DNA of 64,000 bases from Bradyrhizobium sp. ISRA464. Lineage in GTDB: Bacteria > Pseudomonadota > Alphaproteobacteria > Rhizobiales > Xanthobacteraceae. Of the stretch, positions 38,628-48,800 are shown piece after piece (positions within the stretch are counted from its first letter, which is position 1; every line of letters starts with the position of its first letter). The notes beneath the pieces were generated by a model, which was not told the DNA's origin, searched no databases, and was given only the letters and a program-made list of their open reading frames with translations. The position numbers and the translations under genes were made by a program. The stretch is from NCBI RefSeq assembly GCF_029910095.1, contig NZ_CP094526.1, positions 4,278,001 through 4,342,000 of the forward strand, read 5' to 3'.

Positions 38628-41600
38628 CACTGCATGCCCTCGGTCGCGCCCGCGATCGGCGGACCGCGCGGACCTGCCTCCGGCACCGCCTTCTCGATCC
38701 GGCGATTGAGCCGGTCGAGCGCGAGATAGATCACCGGCGTGGTGTACAGCGTCAGCAATTGGCTGAGCAGCAGGCCGCCGATGATCGAGACGCCGAGCGG
38801 GAAGCGCAGCTCCGATCCCGTGCCGCTTTCGATCGCGAGCGGCAGCGCGCCGAACAGCGCGGCCAGCGTCGTCATCATGATCGGGCGGAAGCGCAACAGG
38901 CAGGCCTGCACGATCGCGTCATAGGACGACATGCCCTGATGCCGCTCGGCTTCCAGCGCGAAGTCGATCATCATGATCGCGTTCTTCTTGACGATGCCCA
39001 TCAACAGGATGATGCCGATCAGGCCGATCACCGAGAGGTCCTGTCCGCACAGCATCAGCGCGAGGATCGCGCCGACGCCGGCCGACGGCAGCGTCGACAG
39101 GATGGTGATCGGGTGGATGTAGCTCTCGTAAAGCACGCCGAGCACGATGTAGATCGTGATGATCGCGGCGAGGATCAGCCAGGGCTGTCCGGCAAGCGAC
39201 CGTGCGAACTCGGCCGCGTCGCCGGAATAGATGCCGACGATGCTGCCGGGCATCCCGATGCGGGTCTCGATCGTCTTCACCGCAGTGACTGCGTCGCCCA
39301 GCGCCTCGCCCGGCGCCAGGTTGAAGCTGAGCGAGACCGACGGGAATTGCGCCTGGTGCGAGATCGCCAGCGGCGCCGTGGTCCGGGTCAGCGTCGCCAC
39401 CGCCGACAGCGGCACCTGCGCGCCGTTGGCGCCGGGCAGATAGAGCTTGTCCAGGATCGACGGATCGCGCTGGTACATCGGCAGCGCCTCGAGCACGACG
39501 CGGTACTGGTTGGCCTGGCCGTAGATCGTCGAGATCTGCCGCTGCGCGAAGGCGTCGTTCAGCGTGTCGGTCACCCCCTGCAGGTTGACGCCGAGCTGCC
39601 CGGCGCGCTGGCGGTTGATGTCGAGCGCCGCGCGCAGGCCGCCGTCCTGCGCCTCCGACGAGACGTCACGGAAGATCGGATCGCGCCGCATTTCGGCGAC
39701 CAGCTGTTGTGCCCATTTCGATACCTCTGCTGCGTCCGTTCCGGTCAGCGTGTATTGATATTGCGACCGGCTCGACTGGGTCGAGATCTGCACGTCCTGC
39801 ACCGGCTGGAAGTAGATGGTCATGCCGGGGATCGTCGCGACCTTCTGCTTGAGGCGCGCGATTACCGCCGCCACGTCGTCGCGCCGCTGGCCGCGCGGCT
39901 TCAGCGTCATCACCAGGCGCCCGACATTGGTGGTCGGATTGACCGAACCCGCGCCGATCACCGAGACGACGCCGGTCACATCCGGATCCGCCTTGATGAT
40001 GTCGGAGGCCGCGGTCTGCCGGCGCTGCATCTCCGCGAACGAGACGTCGGGGCCAGCCTCGGTCACCGCCGTGATCGAGGACGTGTCCTGCAGCGGCAGA
40101 AAGCCCTTCGGCGCGAGCACATACGTGACCAGCGTCAGCGCAATCGTCGCAAACGTCACCACGAGCGTCGCGCGCTGGCGCTGCAGCACCCAGAGCAGCG
40201 TGCGATGGTAGAAGGCCACCATGCGGTCGATGAAGCGGCTGAGCGCGGCAAGGCCCGGAACCGCGACCTCCTCGTGGATGTTCTTGAGCAGCCGCGAGCA
40301 CATCATCGGGGTCAGCGTCAGCGAGACCACCGCCGAAGTCACGACCGCGATCGTCAGCGTCAGCGCGAACTCGCGGAACATGCGGCCGACCAGGCCGGAC
40401 ATGAACAGCAGCGGGATGAAGACCGCGATCAGCGACACCGTCAGCGAGATCACCGTGAAGCCGATTTCGCTGGCGCCCTTCAGCGACGCCTCCATCACGG
40501 TTTCGCCCTCTTCCATATGGCGGACGATGTTCTCGATCATGACGATGGCGTCGTCGACCACGAAGCCGGTTCCGATCGTCAACGCCATCAGCGACAAATT
40601 GTCGAGGCTGAAGCCGGCGAAATACATGATGCCGAAGCTCGTGATCAGCGACAGCGGCAGCGCAACGCCGGCGATCAAGGTCGCGCGCAGCGACCGCAGG
40701 AACAGCAGCACCACCAAAGTCACCAGCACCACGCTCAGGATCAGCGTGAACTGCACGTCATGCACTGACGCGCGGATCGTCACGGTACGGTCCGAGACCA
40801 CGGTCAATTTGACGCCGGCCGGGATCGCCCGCTGCATCCGCGGAATCTCGGCGCGGATCTGGCGAACCACCTCGATCACATTGGCGCCGGGCTGGCGCTG
40901 AATGTCGATGATGACGGCCGACGTGCCCTGGTACCAACCGCCGGTGCGGTCGTTCTCCAGCCCGTCGACGATCTGCGCGACGTCGCCGATCGTGACCGGC
41001 GATCCATTGCGATAGGCGATGATGATCGGCTTGTAGGCATCGGCCGCGGTGATCTGGTCGTTGGCGGCGATGGTGTAGGATTGCTGGGCGCCGTCGAGCG
41101 ATCCCTTCGGCCCTGACACGTTGGCGCCCGCGATCGCATTGCGCAGGTCCTCCATCGCAATGCCGTAGGCCGCGAGCCGGGCCAAATCTGCTTGCACGCG
41201 CACCGCGGGCTTCAGGCCGCCGAGGATCGGGACCCGGCCGACGCCGGCAATCTGGCTCAGCCGTTGCCCCAGGATAGTGTCGGCGAGATCGCTCATCGCC
41301 CGTAGCGAGATCGTGTCCGAAGTCAGCGCCAGCGTCATGACCGGCGCGTCCGCCGGGTTCACCTTGGCGTAGACTGGCGGGTACGGGAGCGTCTTCGGCA
41401 GAATGCCAGCCGCCGCATTGATCGCCGCCTGCACGTCCTGCGTGGCGCCGTCGATGTCGCGGTTGAGATCGAATTGCAGCGAGATCTGGCTGACGCCGAA
41501 CGAGCTCGTCGAGTTCATCGACGACAGCGACGGGATCTGGCCGAGCTGCCGCTCCAGCGGCGCCGTGATCAGCGAGGCGACGACGTCGGGGCTGGCGCCG

Positions 41601-41755
41601 GGTAGCTGCGTGGTGACCTGCACGGTCGGGAAATCGACCTGCGGCAGCGCGGAGACCGGCAGCGCCCAGTAGCCGAGCGCGCCGCCGATCATCAGTGCGA
41701 TGCCGAGGAGCGAGGTCGCGATCGGGCGGCGGATGAACGGTTCGGAGACGCTCAT
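38627..41755 (-). CDS. mdtB: RND efflux permease, first of pair (MdtB-like)
   Basis: RND permease of 1042 aa, a paralogue of the downstream gene but clearly different in the periplasmic loops. It starts SVSEPFIRRPIATSLLGIAL and carries GTGFVVDDAIVMIENIVRH in segment 4 and GIVKKNAIMMIDFALEAERHQG towards the end. Its start overlaps the stop of the adaptor gene by 4 bases (41752-41755), and its own stop overlaps the next permease. It is expected to form a heterotrimer with that permease, coupled to the adaptor and the NodT-type duct to export drugs or plant compounds. Confidence 0.93.
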   Translation of the reverse strand: MSVSEPFIRRPIATSLLGIALMIGGALGYWALPVSALPQVDFPTVQVTTQLPGASPDVVASLITAPLERQLGQIPSLSSMNSTSSFGVSQISLQFDLNRDIDGATQDVQAAINAAAGILPKTLPYPPVYAKVNPADAPVMTLALTSDTISLRAMSDLADTILGQRLSQIAGVGRVPILGGLKPAVRVQADLARLAAYGIAMEDLRNAIAGANVSGPKGSLDGAQQSYTIAANDQITAADAYKPIIIAYRNGSPVTIGDVAQIVDGLENDRTGGWYQGTSAVIIDIQRQPGANVIEVVRQIRAEIPRMQRAIPAGVKLTVVSDRTVTIRASVHDVQFTLILSVVLVTLVVLLFLRSLRATLIAGVALPLSLITSFGIMYFAGFSLDNLSLMALTIGTGFVVDDAIVMIENIVRHMEEGETVMEASLKGASEIGFTVISLTVSLIAVFIPLLFMSGLVGRMFREFALTLTIAVVTSAVVSLTLTPMMCSRLLKNIHEEVAVPGLAALSRFIDRMVAFYHRTLLWVLQRQRATLVVTFATIALTLVTYVLAPKGFLPLQDTSSITAVTEAGPDVSFAEMQRRQTAASDIIKADPDVTGVVSVIGAGSVNPTTNVGRLVMTLKPRGQRRDDVAAVIARLKQKVATIPGMTIYFQPVQDVQISTQSSRSQYQYTLTGTDAAEVSKWAQQLVAEMRRDPIFRDVSSEAQDGGLRAALDINRQRAGQLGVNLQGVTDTLNDAFAQRQISTIYGQANQYRVVLEALPMYQRDPSILDKLYLPGANGAQVPLSAVATLTRTTAPLAISHQAQFPSVSLSFNLAPGEALGDAVTAVKTIETRIGMPGSIVGIYSGDAAEFARSLAGQPWLILAAIITIYIVLGVLYESYIHPITILSTLPSAGVGAILALMLCGQDLSVIGLIGIILLMGIVKKNAIMMIDFALEAERHQGMSSYDAIVQACLLRFRPIMMTTLAALFGALPLAIESGTGSELRFPLGVSIIGGLLLSQLLTLYTTPVIYLALDRLNRRIEKAVPEAGPRGPPIAGATEGMQ

Positions 41756-43167
41756 GGCTGCGTCTTCGTCGCGCCGCCTGACTGTTCAGCCCCCGCTGAC
41801 GATGGCGCCGAAGCCGGCCCTGTCTGCCCCTTCTGATCGCCCTCGCTATGCTGGCGCCGGCCGCCATGGTGCTCGCCGCTCTTGCCCTGACCTTGGCCGC
41901 CGCCCCTGCCGTCGGGATGGCGGCTGTGCTTGCGTGGCGCCAGATCGGCGGTTGGAGCTTGCGTGTCCTTGCCGACCATGACTTTCGAGCCGTCGGCCAG
42001 ATTGGCGAACCCCGTCGTCACGACGCGGTCGGACGTGGTCAGGCCGCTCGCAATCACGGCGTCGTGCTCGTTCTGCTGCGTCACCGTGACCGGCTTCGCG
42101 GTCACGATGTCATCCGTGCCGATCACATAGCTGAACGTACCGGCCGGACCGCGCTGCACCGCCGACGTCGGCACCACGATCGCCTGCGCCAGCGTCTCCA
42201 CCTTGAGGCGGACATTGACGAACTGGCCGGGCCAGAGCTGGTAATTGGCGTTGGGGAATTCGGCCTTCAGCTTCAGCGTGCCGGTGGTCGGATCGACCTG
42301 GTTGTCTATACCGGTCAGCTTGCCGGTATCGATCACCGTGACACCGTCATTGCCGAACACATCGACGCTGAGTGTGCCCTTGGCCGCTGCCGCGTTCACC
42401 CGCGTGATCTGTTGCTGCGGCAGGCTGAACCACACCGCGATCGGCTGCAGCTGCGTCAGGATGACGAGCCCGGTGGTGTCGGAGGCGTGGATGATGTTGC
42501 CCTGGTCGACCTGGCGCAGGCCGGCCCGGCCTGAAATGGGGGCGATGATCTTGGTGTAGCTCAGGGTTGCCGCCGCGTTGTCGATCGCGGCCTGGTCGGC
42601 CCTGACCAGCGCCTCCTGCTGCGCCACCACGGCTTTCTGCGTATCGGCCTGTTGCTTCGAGCCGGCATTGGTGGCGGCGAGCTGCTGATAGCGCGCGAGG
42701 TCGATCTTCTGGTTGGCGAGCAGCGCCTCGTCCTGCGCCTTCTTGGCGACCGCCTGGTCGTACTGCGCCTGGTAGATCACGGGGTCGATCTCGCCGAGCA
42801 CATCGCCCTGCTTGACGTCCTGCCCCTCGACGAACTTGACCGCAATCAGCTTGCCGTCGACCTGCGAGCGCACGGTGACCGTGTTCAACGCCTTCACCGA
42901 GCCGACGCCGTCGAGATAGACGGGCACATCCTGCACACGCGGCGTGGCCGCTAGCACCGGGACCGGCAGGTCCGGCCGCATGCCTGCACGACGGCCGCCG
43001 GCGCCGCCCTGCTTCTGCTGCAAGGCGAGCCAGCCGAGATAGCCGAGACCGCCGAGGATCACGAGCGTGATGATCAGCGACACCATGCGCTTGAGCAGGC
43101 GCGAGACCGGGCCTGGCTTGCGCGGCGTGCTTTTCTCGTCATCTTTCGTGTCGGGCTTAAAGAGCAT
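41752..43167 (-). CDS. mdtA: RND periplasmic adaptor (MdtA-like)
   Basis: Membrane fusion protein linking the RND pumps to the outer-membrane duct. The 471-aa protein has one N-terminal membrane anchor (residues 30-50) and a barrel-sandwich hybrid (VRSQVDGKLIAVKFVEGQDVKQGDVLGEIDP region). A helical hairpin (about 115-190), SYTKIIAPISGRAGLRQVD, and beta-barrel and membrane-proximal domains follow. The last 60 residues form a Gly/Gln/His/Lys-rich disordered tail with five histidines (SRHPDGRGGGQG, GEHHGGRRQHSEG), not part of the usual fold. Its start lies inside the end of the NodT-type gene (11-base overlap). Confidence 0.93.
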   Translation of the reverse strand: MLFKPDTKDDEKSTPRKPGPVSRLLKRMVSLIITLVILGGLGYLGWLALQQKQGGAGGRRAGMRPDLPVPVLAATPRVQDVPVYLDGVGSVKALNTVTVRSQVDGKLIAVKFVEGQDVKQGDVLGEIDPVIYQAQYDQAVAKKAQDEALLANQKIDLARYQQLAATNAGSKQQADTQKAVVAQQEALVRADQAAIDNAAATLSYTKIIAPISGRAGLRQVDQGNIIHASDTTGLVILTQLQPIAVWFSLPQQQITRVNAAAAKGTLSVDVFGNDGVTVIDTGKLTGIDNQVDPTTGTLKLKAEFPNANYQLWPGQFVNVRLKVETLAQAIVVPTSAVQRGPAGTFSYVIGTDDIVTAKPVTVTQQNEHDAVIASGLTTSDRVVTTGFANLADGSKVMVGKDTQAPTADLAPRKHSRHPDGRGGGQGQGKSGEHHGGRRQHSEGDQKGQTGPASAPSSAGAEQSGGATKTQP

Positions 43168-44665
43168 CGACCGGTCTTTCCATCTTCGGTTCCCAGCCGC
43201 CCCCCAGCGCCTGATACAGGCTCACGATCGCCAGCAGCCGGGCCAGTTGGGCCTGGGAGTAGACATCTTCAGCCTGAAACAGCGTGAGCTGTGTGTTTAG
43301 CACGGTTACGATGTCGGCGGTCCCGGCCTTGAGCTGCTGCTCGGCCAGATCGAACGCGCGCCGCGATGCTGACAACACGGCGCGCTGCAGCTGCAGCTTC
43401 CGTGTGGTCTCGCGGATCGCGACCAGCGCGTTGTCGACGTCGGTGAAAGCCTGGACCACCGTCTTGCGGTAGATCTGCAGCAGTTCATCCTGCTTGGCCT
43501 TGCTGTATTCGAAATTGCCGAGGATTCGGCCGCCATCGAAGATCGGCTGGGTGGCGCTGCCGACCAGGCTGAAGAACGCGGCATGGGGTTGGAATAGCGA
43601 GACCAGCGCCTGGCTCTGGTAGCCGCCCTGCCCGGTCAGCTGGATGCTCGGGAAGAATTGCGCGCGTGCGCTGCCGACATTGGCCGTCGCCGAGGCGAGC
43701 TGGGCCTCCTGCCTGCGGATGTCGGGACGCTGGGTCAGCAATTCCGACGGCAGCCCCGGCGTGACCCGGGGAATCGCGACCGCGTTGAGCGTGCCGCCCG
43801 AGACGCGCACGCTCTCCGGTGGCCGCGACACCAGCACGGCCAGCGCGTTGATGTTCTGATCGAGCGTCTGCCGCAGCGGCGGTACCAGCGCGCGCTGGTT
43901 GGCGAGCACGCTCTCCTGCTGCGCGACGTCGAGGTCGGTGCCGGTGCCGGCCTTGAAGCGCTCTTTGATGGCATTCAGGATGCGCTCGGCGCTGGCGATA
44001 TTGCGCTGGGCGGTGCGCAGCCGGTCCTGGGTCGACAGCACCGTGAAATAGGCGGTGGCGACGGTCGTCAGAGTCGTCAGCGCCGTCACCTCGCGATCGA
44101 ACCGGTTGGCGACGGCAGTCTCCTCGGCCGCCTGCGCGGCGTCGCGGTTCTGCCCCCAGAAGTCGAGCTGGTAGCTCGCGCTCAGCGAGGTATTGTAGTT
44201 GACCACCTCGCGCCCGCCATTGGTGAGGCCGCTGGCACTGGAGCCGGAGGTGCGTGAATAGGTTTCCGATCCGTTGAGGTTGAGCGTCGGCAGCAGCGCC
44301 GCGCCGGCCTGTCGCGCCAGCGCGTCGGCCAGACGAAACCGGGCGATGGCTGCAGCGATGTCCAAGTTGACGGCCTGGGCCTCCTCCATCAGCTGCGTCA
44401 GCTCGGGTGAACGGAAGGCCCGCCACCAATCGAGCGCCGGCAACGCTTCGTCTGGCCGGCCATGCCGCGCGGCCTTGTAGCCTTGCGGGATATCCAGCTG
44501 AGGATCGGGGATATCCTGGGTCAGGATGCAGCCGGCAGAGTTCGCGACCAGGCCCAGCGCGACGAATGAGCGCCCTACCCGTCGTCGCAGACGGACGACG
44601 AGGCCGAGCCGGCCTCCGGGCACCGTCACGGAAGCAGGCTGGGTCACACCCGTTCTCCGCCCCAC
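43157..44665 (-). CDS. NodT-family outer membrane efflux lipoprotein
   Basis: Outer-membrane factor of the RND system, about 500 aa. The N-terminus has an Arg-rich segment and a lipobox-like SAGC with lipid-bearing Cys46. Then comes LDWWRAFRSPELTQLMEEAQAVNLDIAAAIARF, typical of NodT/OprM proteins (cited in parts: WWRAFRSPEL, NLDIAAAIARF). SASYQLDFWGQNRDA, PGLPSELLTQRPDIRRQEAQLA and a repeated coiled-coil half follow. No ATG is available; the GTG at 44665 or one at 44647 is the likely start, and the leader before the lipobox is long. It is the first gene of the operon, followed by the adaptor and two permeases. Confidence 0.9.
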   Translation of the reverse strand: MGRRTGVTQPASVTVPGGRLGLVVRLRRRVGRSFVALGLVANSAGCILTQDIPDPQLDIPQGYKAARHGRPDEALPALDWWRAFRSPELTQLMEEAQAVNLDIAAAIARFRLADALARQAGAALLPTLNLNGSETYSRTSGSSASGLTNGGREVVNYNTSLSASYQLDFWGQNRDAAQAAEETAVANRFDREVTALTTLTTVATAYFTVLSTQDRLRTAQRNIASAERILNAIKERFKAGTGTDLDVAQQESVLANQRALVPPLRQTLDQNINALAVLVSRPPESVRVSGGTLNAVAIPRVTPGLPSELLTQRPDIRRQEAQLASATANVGSARAQFFPSIQLTGQGGYQSQALVSLFQPHAAFFSLVGSATQPIFDGGRILGNFEYSKAKQDELLQIYRKTVVQAFTDVDNALVAIRETTRKLQLQRAVLSASRRAFDLAEQQLKAGTADIVTVLNTQLTLFQAEDVYSQAQLARLLAIVSLYQALGGGWEPKMERPVDAL

Positions 44666-45361
44666 GCAGACCTCGCCCGTGGCGCGCGATCGACGCGATC
44701 AGGGATGGTCTGCGGGGTATTCACGGGGTGATGCTTTCAATGGAACCGGGCTTCCATACTACCCTTGCGAAGATGGGGCGGACAGCCCTCCCACCGCCGC
44801 TCGATGTCGCATCCGGCGTGATTCCAAGCCACCGAAACCACGACTTTTCCCAGGGTTTACGGCCTTCCCACGCAATCGGTGCCGGCACGCGGGCATCGTG
44901 ATTCTTACAAAGATTTCATGGGATTTCTGCGCGCCTGTTGCAGCGAATCCGCAACGCACTGAATTGGACGATATCGGCAAGAGGTCTGCGCCTGGGTGAG
45001 CGGCACCGCCACGCCGCCGTGACCGATCTACGTGTCGGCGAATGCGCGATTATCGTCGCCTGTCCATGGAAGCGCCGCCATGATCGGCGCCCCGCCGATG
45101 TCGAGGTCGACGATCATCGCGAAGTGATGACCCATGCGGTTGCACGCAAACTCATGACGAACGCGCGATCCGCAGAAGATTCTGCCAGCAGGTGGGACGG
45201 CCGCAAAAGCGCGTTCTACGCTTTCCGGGGCATGCGTGGCCTTAGATCGATGGAGGTAAATCCGGCCCCCTTCGCCGCAGTGCAAAAACCTTTCCCTTTT
45301 GCGATCAGCGCACTAGGTTCGCGGCAAGCAAAACATCGACCGGTAGAAGATCGTCCCTGAC
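44666..45361. other. Long gap before cysK
   Basis: About 700 bases between two divergent transcription units. No convincing gene is visible. It should contain the efflux operon promoter near 44700 and the cysK promoter near 45300. A minus-strand 85-codon frame (45028-45285) has a protein-like end but no start signals and was not accepted. Confidence 0.4.
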
Positions 45362-46402
45362 ATGGCATTCAACAAAGACGTCGTCGAAGCAATCGGCAAT
45401 ACCCCCCTTATCAAGCTGCAGCGAGCCTCCGAACTGACCGGCTGCACCATTCTGGGCAAGGCGGAGTTCATGAATCCCGGCCAGTCGGTCAAGGACCGGG
45501 CCGGCAAGTGGATGATCCTGGAGGCGGAGAAACGCGGCGACCTGAAACCGGGCGGCCTCGTCGTCGAGTCGACGGCAGGCAACACCGGAATTGGGCTCGC
45601 GGTCGTGGCCAGCGCGCGCGGCTACCGCACCCTGATTGTCATTCCAGAAACCCAAAGCCAGGAAAAGAAGGATATGCTGCGGCTATGCGGCGCCGAACTG
45701 GTCGAGGCGCCGGCGCTGCCCTTCTCCAACCCGAACAACTATCAGCATCTCGGCCGGCGTCTTGCCGAGCAGCTCCGCAAGACGGAGCCGAATGGCGTGC
45801 TGTTCGCCGACCAGTGGAACAACCTCGACAATCCCAAGGCGCATTACGACTCGACGGGGCCGGAAATCTGGCAGCAGACCAACGGCAAGGTGGACGGCTT
45901 CATCTGCTCGATCGGCACCGGCGGCACGCTCGCCGGCGTCAGCCGCTACCTGAAGGAAAAGAACAAGGACATCGTGATCGCATGTGCCGATCCGCACGGA
46001 TTTGCAATGTACGAGCTATTCAAGAATGGTCAGGTCAAATCGACGCCGGGCGACTCGATCACGGAAGGCATCGGTCTTGGGCGCAAGACGCCGGTCGTCG
46101 AGACCGCCAAGGTTGACGACGCGTTCCTCGTTTCCGACGAGGAGGCGGTGACAACCATTTATGAGCTTCTGCAGCACGAAGGCCTGTGCCTGGGCGGCTC
46201 AACCGGCATCAACATCGCGGGCGCGATCCAGCTTGCCAAGCAGCTCGGCCCCGGCAAGACCATCGTCACGATCCTCTGCGATTCCGGCAATCGGTATCAG
46301 TCCAAGCTGTTCAATCCGGACTTCATGCGCTCGAAGAACCTGCCGGTCCCGCAATGGCTGGAGACACGCTCCAAGGTCGAATTGCCGCTCGTAAAGACGT
46401 GA
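45362..46402 (+). CDS. cysK: Cysteine synthase (O-acetylserine sulfhydrylase)
   Basis: PLP enzyme that makes cysteine from O-acetylserine and sulfide. The PLP lysine is Lys44 in NPGQSVKDRAGKW. TAGNTGIGLAVVA binds the substrate carboxylate and SIGTGGTLAGVSRYLKE binds the phosphate. At 346 aa it is longer than classic CysK (about 310-325), and NPGQSVKDRA in place of NPLGSVKDRI marks a subgroup that also resembles cystathionine beta-synthase cores. No regulatory CBS domains are present. It is monocistronic, ending before a repeat. Confidence 0.92.
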   Translation: MAFNKDVVEAIGNTPLIKLQRASELTGCTILGKAEFMNPGQSVKDRAGKWMILEAEKRGDLKPGGLVVESTAGNTGIGLAVVASARGYRTLIVIPETQSQEKKDMLRLCGAELVEAPALPFSNPNNYQHLGRRLAEQLRKTEPNGVLFADQWNNLDNPKAHYDSTGPEIWQQTNGKVDGFICSIGTGGTLAGVSRYLKEKNKDIVIACADPHGFAMYELFKNGQVKSTPGDSITEGIGLGRKTPVVETAKVDDAFLVSDEEAVTTIYELLQHEGLCLGGSTGINIAGAIQLAKQLGPGKTIVTILCDSGNRYQSKLFNPDFMRSKNLPVPQWLETRSKVELPLVKT

Positions 46403-46420
46403 GCCCGCCACACTTGCCGA

Positions 46421-46524
46421 CCTCATCCTGAGGATGCCGCGCAGCGGCGTCTCGAAGGATGGGCCATGGGCCATGGGCCTCATGGTTCGAGACGCGCGCA
46501 AATGCGCGCTCCTCACCATGAGAG
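46421..46524. repeat. Double palindromic repeat, two inverted units
   Basis: Unit 1 (46421-46461) has outer arms CATCCT/AGGATG around a GATGCCGC/GCGGCGTC stem. Unit 2 (46480-46524) is in the opposite orientation, with arms TCATGGT/ACCATGA and an inner GCGCGC/GCGCGC stem. Between them is a GGCCATGGGCCATGGGCC tandem. Both units share TCTCGAA or its complement TTCGAGA next to the arms. It lies between convergent cysK and aapP and may act as a transcription stop. I recall this repeat type as widespread in Bradyrhizobium and Rhodopseudomonas. Confidence 0.7.
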
Positions 46525-46530
46525 GCGAAA

Positions 46531-47271
46531 TCACCTCAATATTTGACTCAAGAACAGCTTCGACCGCGCGTGCTGCGGGTTGGCGAAGAATTCCTGCGGC
46601 GTATTCGACTCGATGATCTGACCGGCATCCATGAACACGACGCGATTGGCAACCTCGCGGGCAAAGCCCATTTCGTGAGTCACGACGAGCATGGTCATGC
46701 CCTCCTTGGCGAGATCGACCATCGTGTCGAGCACCTCCTTGACCATTTCCGGATCGAGCGCCGAGGTCGGCTCGTCGAACAACATGACCTTCGGAGTCAT
46801 CGTCAATGCGCGGGCGATCGCGACGCGCTGCTGCTGTCCGCCCGACATCTGGCCGGGGAACTTGTTGGCCTGATGCGGGATCTTGACGCGTTCGAGGAAC
46901 TTCATCGCGGCCGCCTCGGCATCCTTCTTCGGGATGTTGCGGACCCAGATCGGCGCCAGCGTGCAATTGTCGAGCACGGTGAGATGCGGGAATAGATTGA
47001 AGCTCTGGAACACCATGCCGACCTCGCGGCGCACCTCGTCGACACGGCGCAGGTTCGGCCCGAGGTCGATGCCGTCGACCACGATCTCACCCTCCTGGAA
47101 CTCCTCGAGCGCGTTGATGCAGCGGATCAGCGTCGACTTGCCCGAGCCGGACGGCCCGCAGATCACGATGCGCTCGCCCCTGCCGACCTCGAGGTTGATG
47201 TCGCGCAGTACGTGGAAGTCGCCGTACCATTTGTTGAGACCGGAAATGCTGACGATCGGATCTGTGGACAT
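46531..47271 (-). CDS. aapP: General L-amino acid ABC transporter ATPase
   Basis: ATPase of the Aap general amino-acid importer. The 246-aa protein has Walker [11 protein letters not shown]-loop [11 protein letters not shown], signature [15 protein letters not shown], Walker [13 protein letters not shown] and the H-loop TH. The ATG at 47271 ([13 protein letters not shown]) has AAGG just upstream; a TTG four codons earlier is unlikely. It starts 8 bases after the aapM stop and is the last gene of aapJQMP. A palindromic repeat follows its stop. Confidence 0.95.
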   Translation of the reverse strand: MSTDPIVSISGLNKWYGDFHVLRDINLEVGRGERIVICGPSGSGKSTLIRCINALEEFQEGEIVVDGIDLGPNLRRVDEVRREVGMVFQSFNLFPHLTVLDNCTLAPIWVRNIPKKDAEAAAMKFLERVKIPHQANKFPGQMSGGQQQRVAIARALTMTPKVMLFDEPTSALDPEMVKEVLDTMVDLAKEGMTMLVVTHEMGFAREVANRVVFMDAGQIIESNTPQEFFANPQHARSKLFLSQILR

Positions 47272-47279
47272 GATGACCT

Positions 47280-48800
47280 TCAATGACGGTGGTGAGCGTT
47301 AAGGCGGCTTTCGACGAACAGCGAGTAGCGCGACATTCCAAAGCAGAACACGAAGTAGATCATTCCGGCAAAGGCGAAGCCAGTAAAGGCGGTGCTCGGC
47401 GTCGACCAGGTCGGGTCGGAGAACGTGGCGTGCAGCGACCCGAGCAGGTCGAACAATGCCACGATCGAGACCAGCGAGGTATCCTTGAACAGCGCAATGA
47501 AGCTGTTGACGAGGCCCGGAATGACGTGGCGCAGCGCCTGCGGCATCACGATCAGCGACGTGGTCTTCCACCAGGACAGGCCGAGGGCACTCGCCGCCTC
47601 GCCCTGCCCGCGCGGAATCGCCGCGAGGCCGCCGCGCACGACTTCGGCCTGGTAGGCACCCGCAAACAGCGCAATACCGATCAGCGCGCGGACCAGGCCA
47701 TCGACACTGAAGTTGCCCGGCAGGAACAGCGGCAGCATGTAGGTCGCGAAGAACAGGACCGTGATCAGCGGCACGCCGCGCCAGAACTCAATGAACGCGA
47801 TCGAGAAGATCCGGATCAGGGGAATGGTCGAGCGGCGGCCGAGCGCGAGCGCGATACCGATCGGCATCGAGGTCACGATGCCGGTGACCGAGACCACCAG
47901 CGTCACCAGCAGGCCGCCCCACAGCCGTGTGTCGACAACCGGAAGCCCGCCGCGGTCGAGCCCCATCAGCTTGATCACGATGGCAATGCCGAAAAAGGTC
48001 ACGAGGCTTCCGACCAATGCACGCTGCCCCGTCCTCGTGCCGCCGCTGAGGGCAAAGAAGATCAGCGAAACGATCGCCGCAGTCAGCACGAAATCGAACC
48101 ACAGCGGCTGGCCGGACGCCTGGAGCCGGTCGCGCAGCCAGCTCAGCGGAAGGATCAGCCAGCCGATCAGGCTGCCGAGCAGCACGATGATCTTGCCGGT
48201 TCCCCAGAGCAATGGGCCGATCGCCGAGCCCCGGCTGAGATTGACCAGGATCTGACCGGCATTGACGATGCTGTCGTCGAACAGCTGCAGCAGGCCGGCA
48301 ACCCAGCTCACCCCGAAACCGGTCAACCCGCCGCCGCGCAGCAGGAAGAATGCGACCGCCGGAAAGGCAAAGAAGAACAGGCTCGCATTCAGGCGCTTCG
48401 CCGGCAGGCGCGGAATGAGCAGCGGCAGCAGCAGCGCCGCTGCGAAAGCGAAGGTCAGGTTGACGCGCCAGCGCTCCCCTGCCGGATAGAAGCCGTAGAT
48501 CAGCTGGGTGAGCTTGGCCTGGATATAGGGCCAGCAGGCCCCGACCTGGTGGCCGGCATTGTCGGCAAGGCACGCGTTGCGGTCCTTGCCGCTCCAGACC
48601 GCGTCGACCAGCAGGAACTTGAGCGCAGGAACGATCGTGTACCAGAGCAGCGCCAGCGCCAGGATCGTGAACAGGATGTTGGTCGGCGAGTTCAACAGCC
48701 GAGTGCGCAGGAAGCCGAACAAGCCGGTCGTCTTCACCGGCGCCGCGCGCTCGGGGACAAGGTGCTGCCGGACAAAGGATGACGCGGAGATATCGGTCAT
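47280..48800 (-). CDS. aapM: General L-amino acid ABC transporter permease AapM, extended
   Basis: Second permease of the Aap importer. The C-terminal 220 residues are a standard amino-acid ABC permease domain ([18 protein letters not shown], then the EAA loop [25 protein letters not shown]). The N-terminal region matches AapM ([13 protein letters not shown]). At 506 aa it is far longer than the Rhizobium protein (about 384, from memory). The excess is roughly residues 162-283, a stretch with three or more extra hydrophobic segments and a soluble loop ([16 protein letters not shown]). No frameshift is seen. It overlaps the aapQ stop by 4 bases. Confidence 0.92.
   Translation of the reverse strand: MTDISASSFVRQHLVPERAAPVKTTGLFGFLRTRLLNSPTNILFTILALALLWYTIVPALKFLLVDAVWSGKDRNACLADNAGHQVGACWPYIQAKLTQLIYGFYPAGERWRVNLTFAFAAALLLPLLIPRLPAKRLNASLFFFAFPAVAFFLLRGGGLTGFGVSWVAGLLQLFDDSIVNAGQILVNLSRGSAIGPLLWGTGKIIVLLGSLIGWLILPLSWLRDRLQASGQPLWFDFVLTAAIVSLIFFALSGGTRTGQRALVGSLVTFFGIAIVIKLMGLDRGGLPVVDTRLWGGLLVTLVVSVTGIVTSMPIGIALALGRRSTIPLIRIFSIAFIEFWRGVPLITVLFFATYMLPLFLPGNFSVDGLVRALIGIALFAGAYQAEVVRGGLAAIPRGQGEAASALGLSWWKTTSLIVMPQALRHVIPGLVNSFIALFKDTSLVSIVALFDLLGSLHATFSDPTWSTPSTAFTGFAFAGMIYFVFCFGMSRYSLFVESRLNAHHRH

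Noticed and set aside
35544..41755. Two RND permease genes as a recent tandem duplication
   Set aside because: They differ throughout the periplasmic loops, and the pair with one adaptor is the normal MdtABC layout.
45028..45285. 85-codon minus-strand frame in the gap before cysK
   Set aside because: The C-terminal half reads somewhat like protein, but there is no ribosome-binding site, no known family and an odd N-terminus. Not enough to call a gene.
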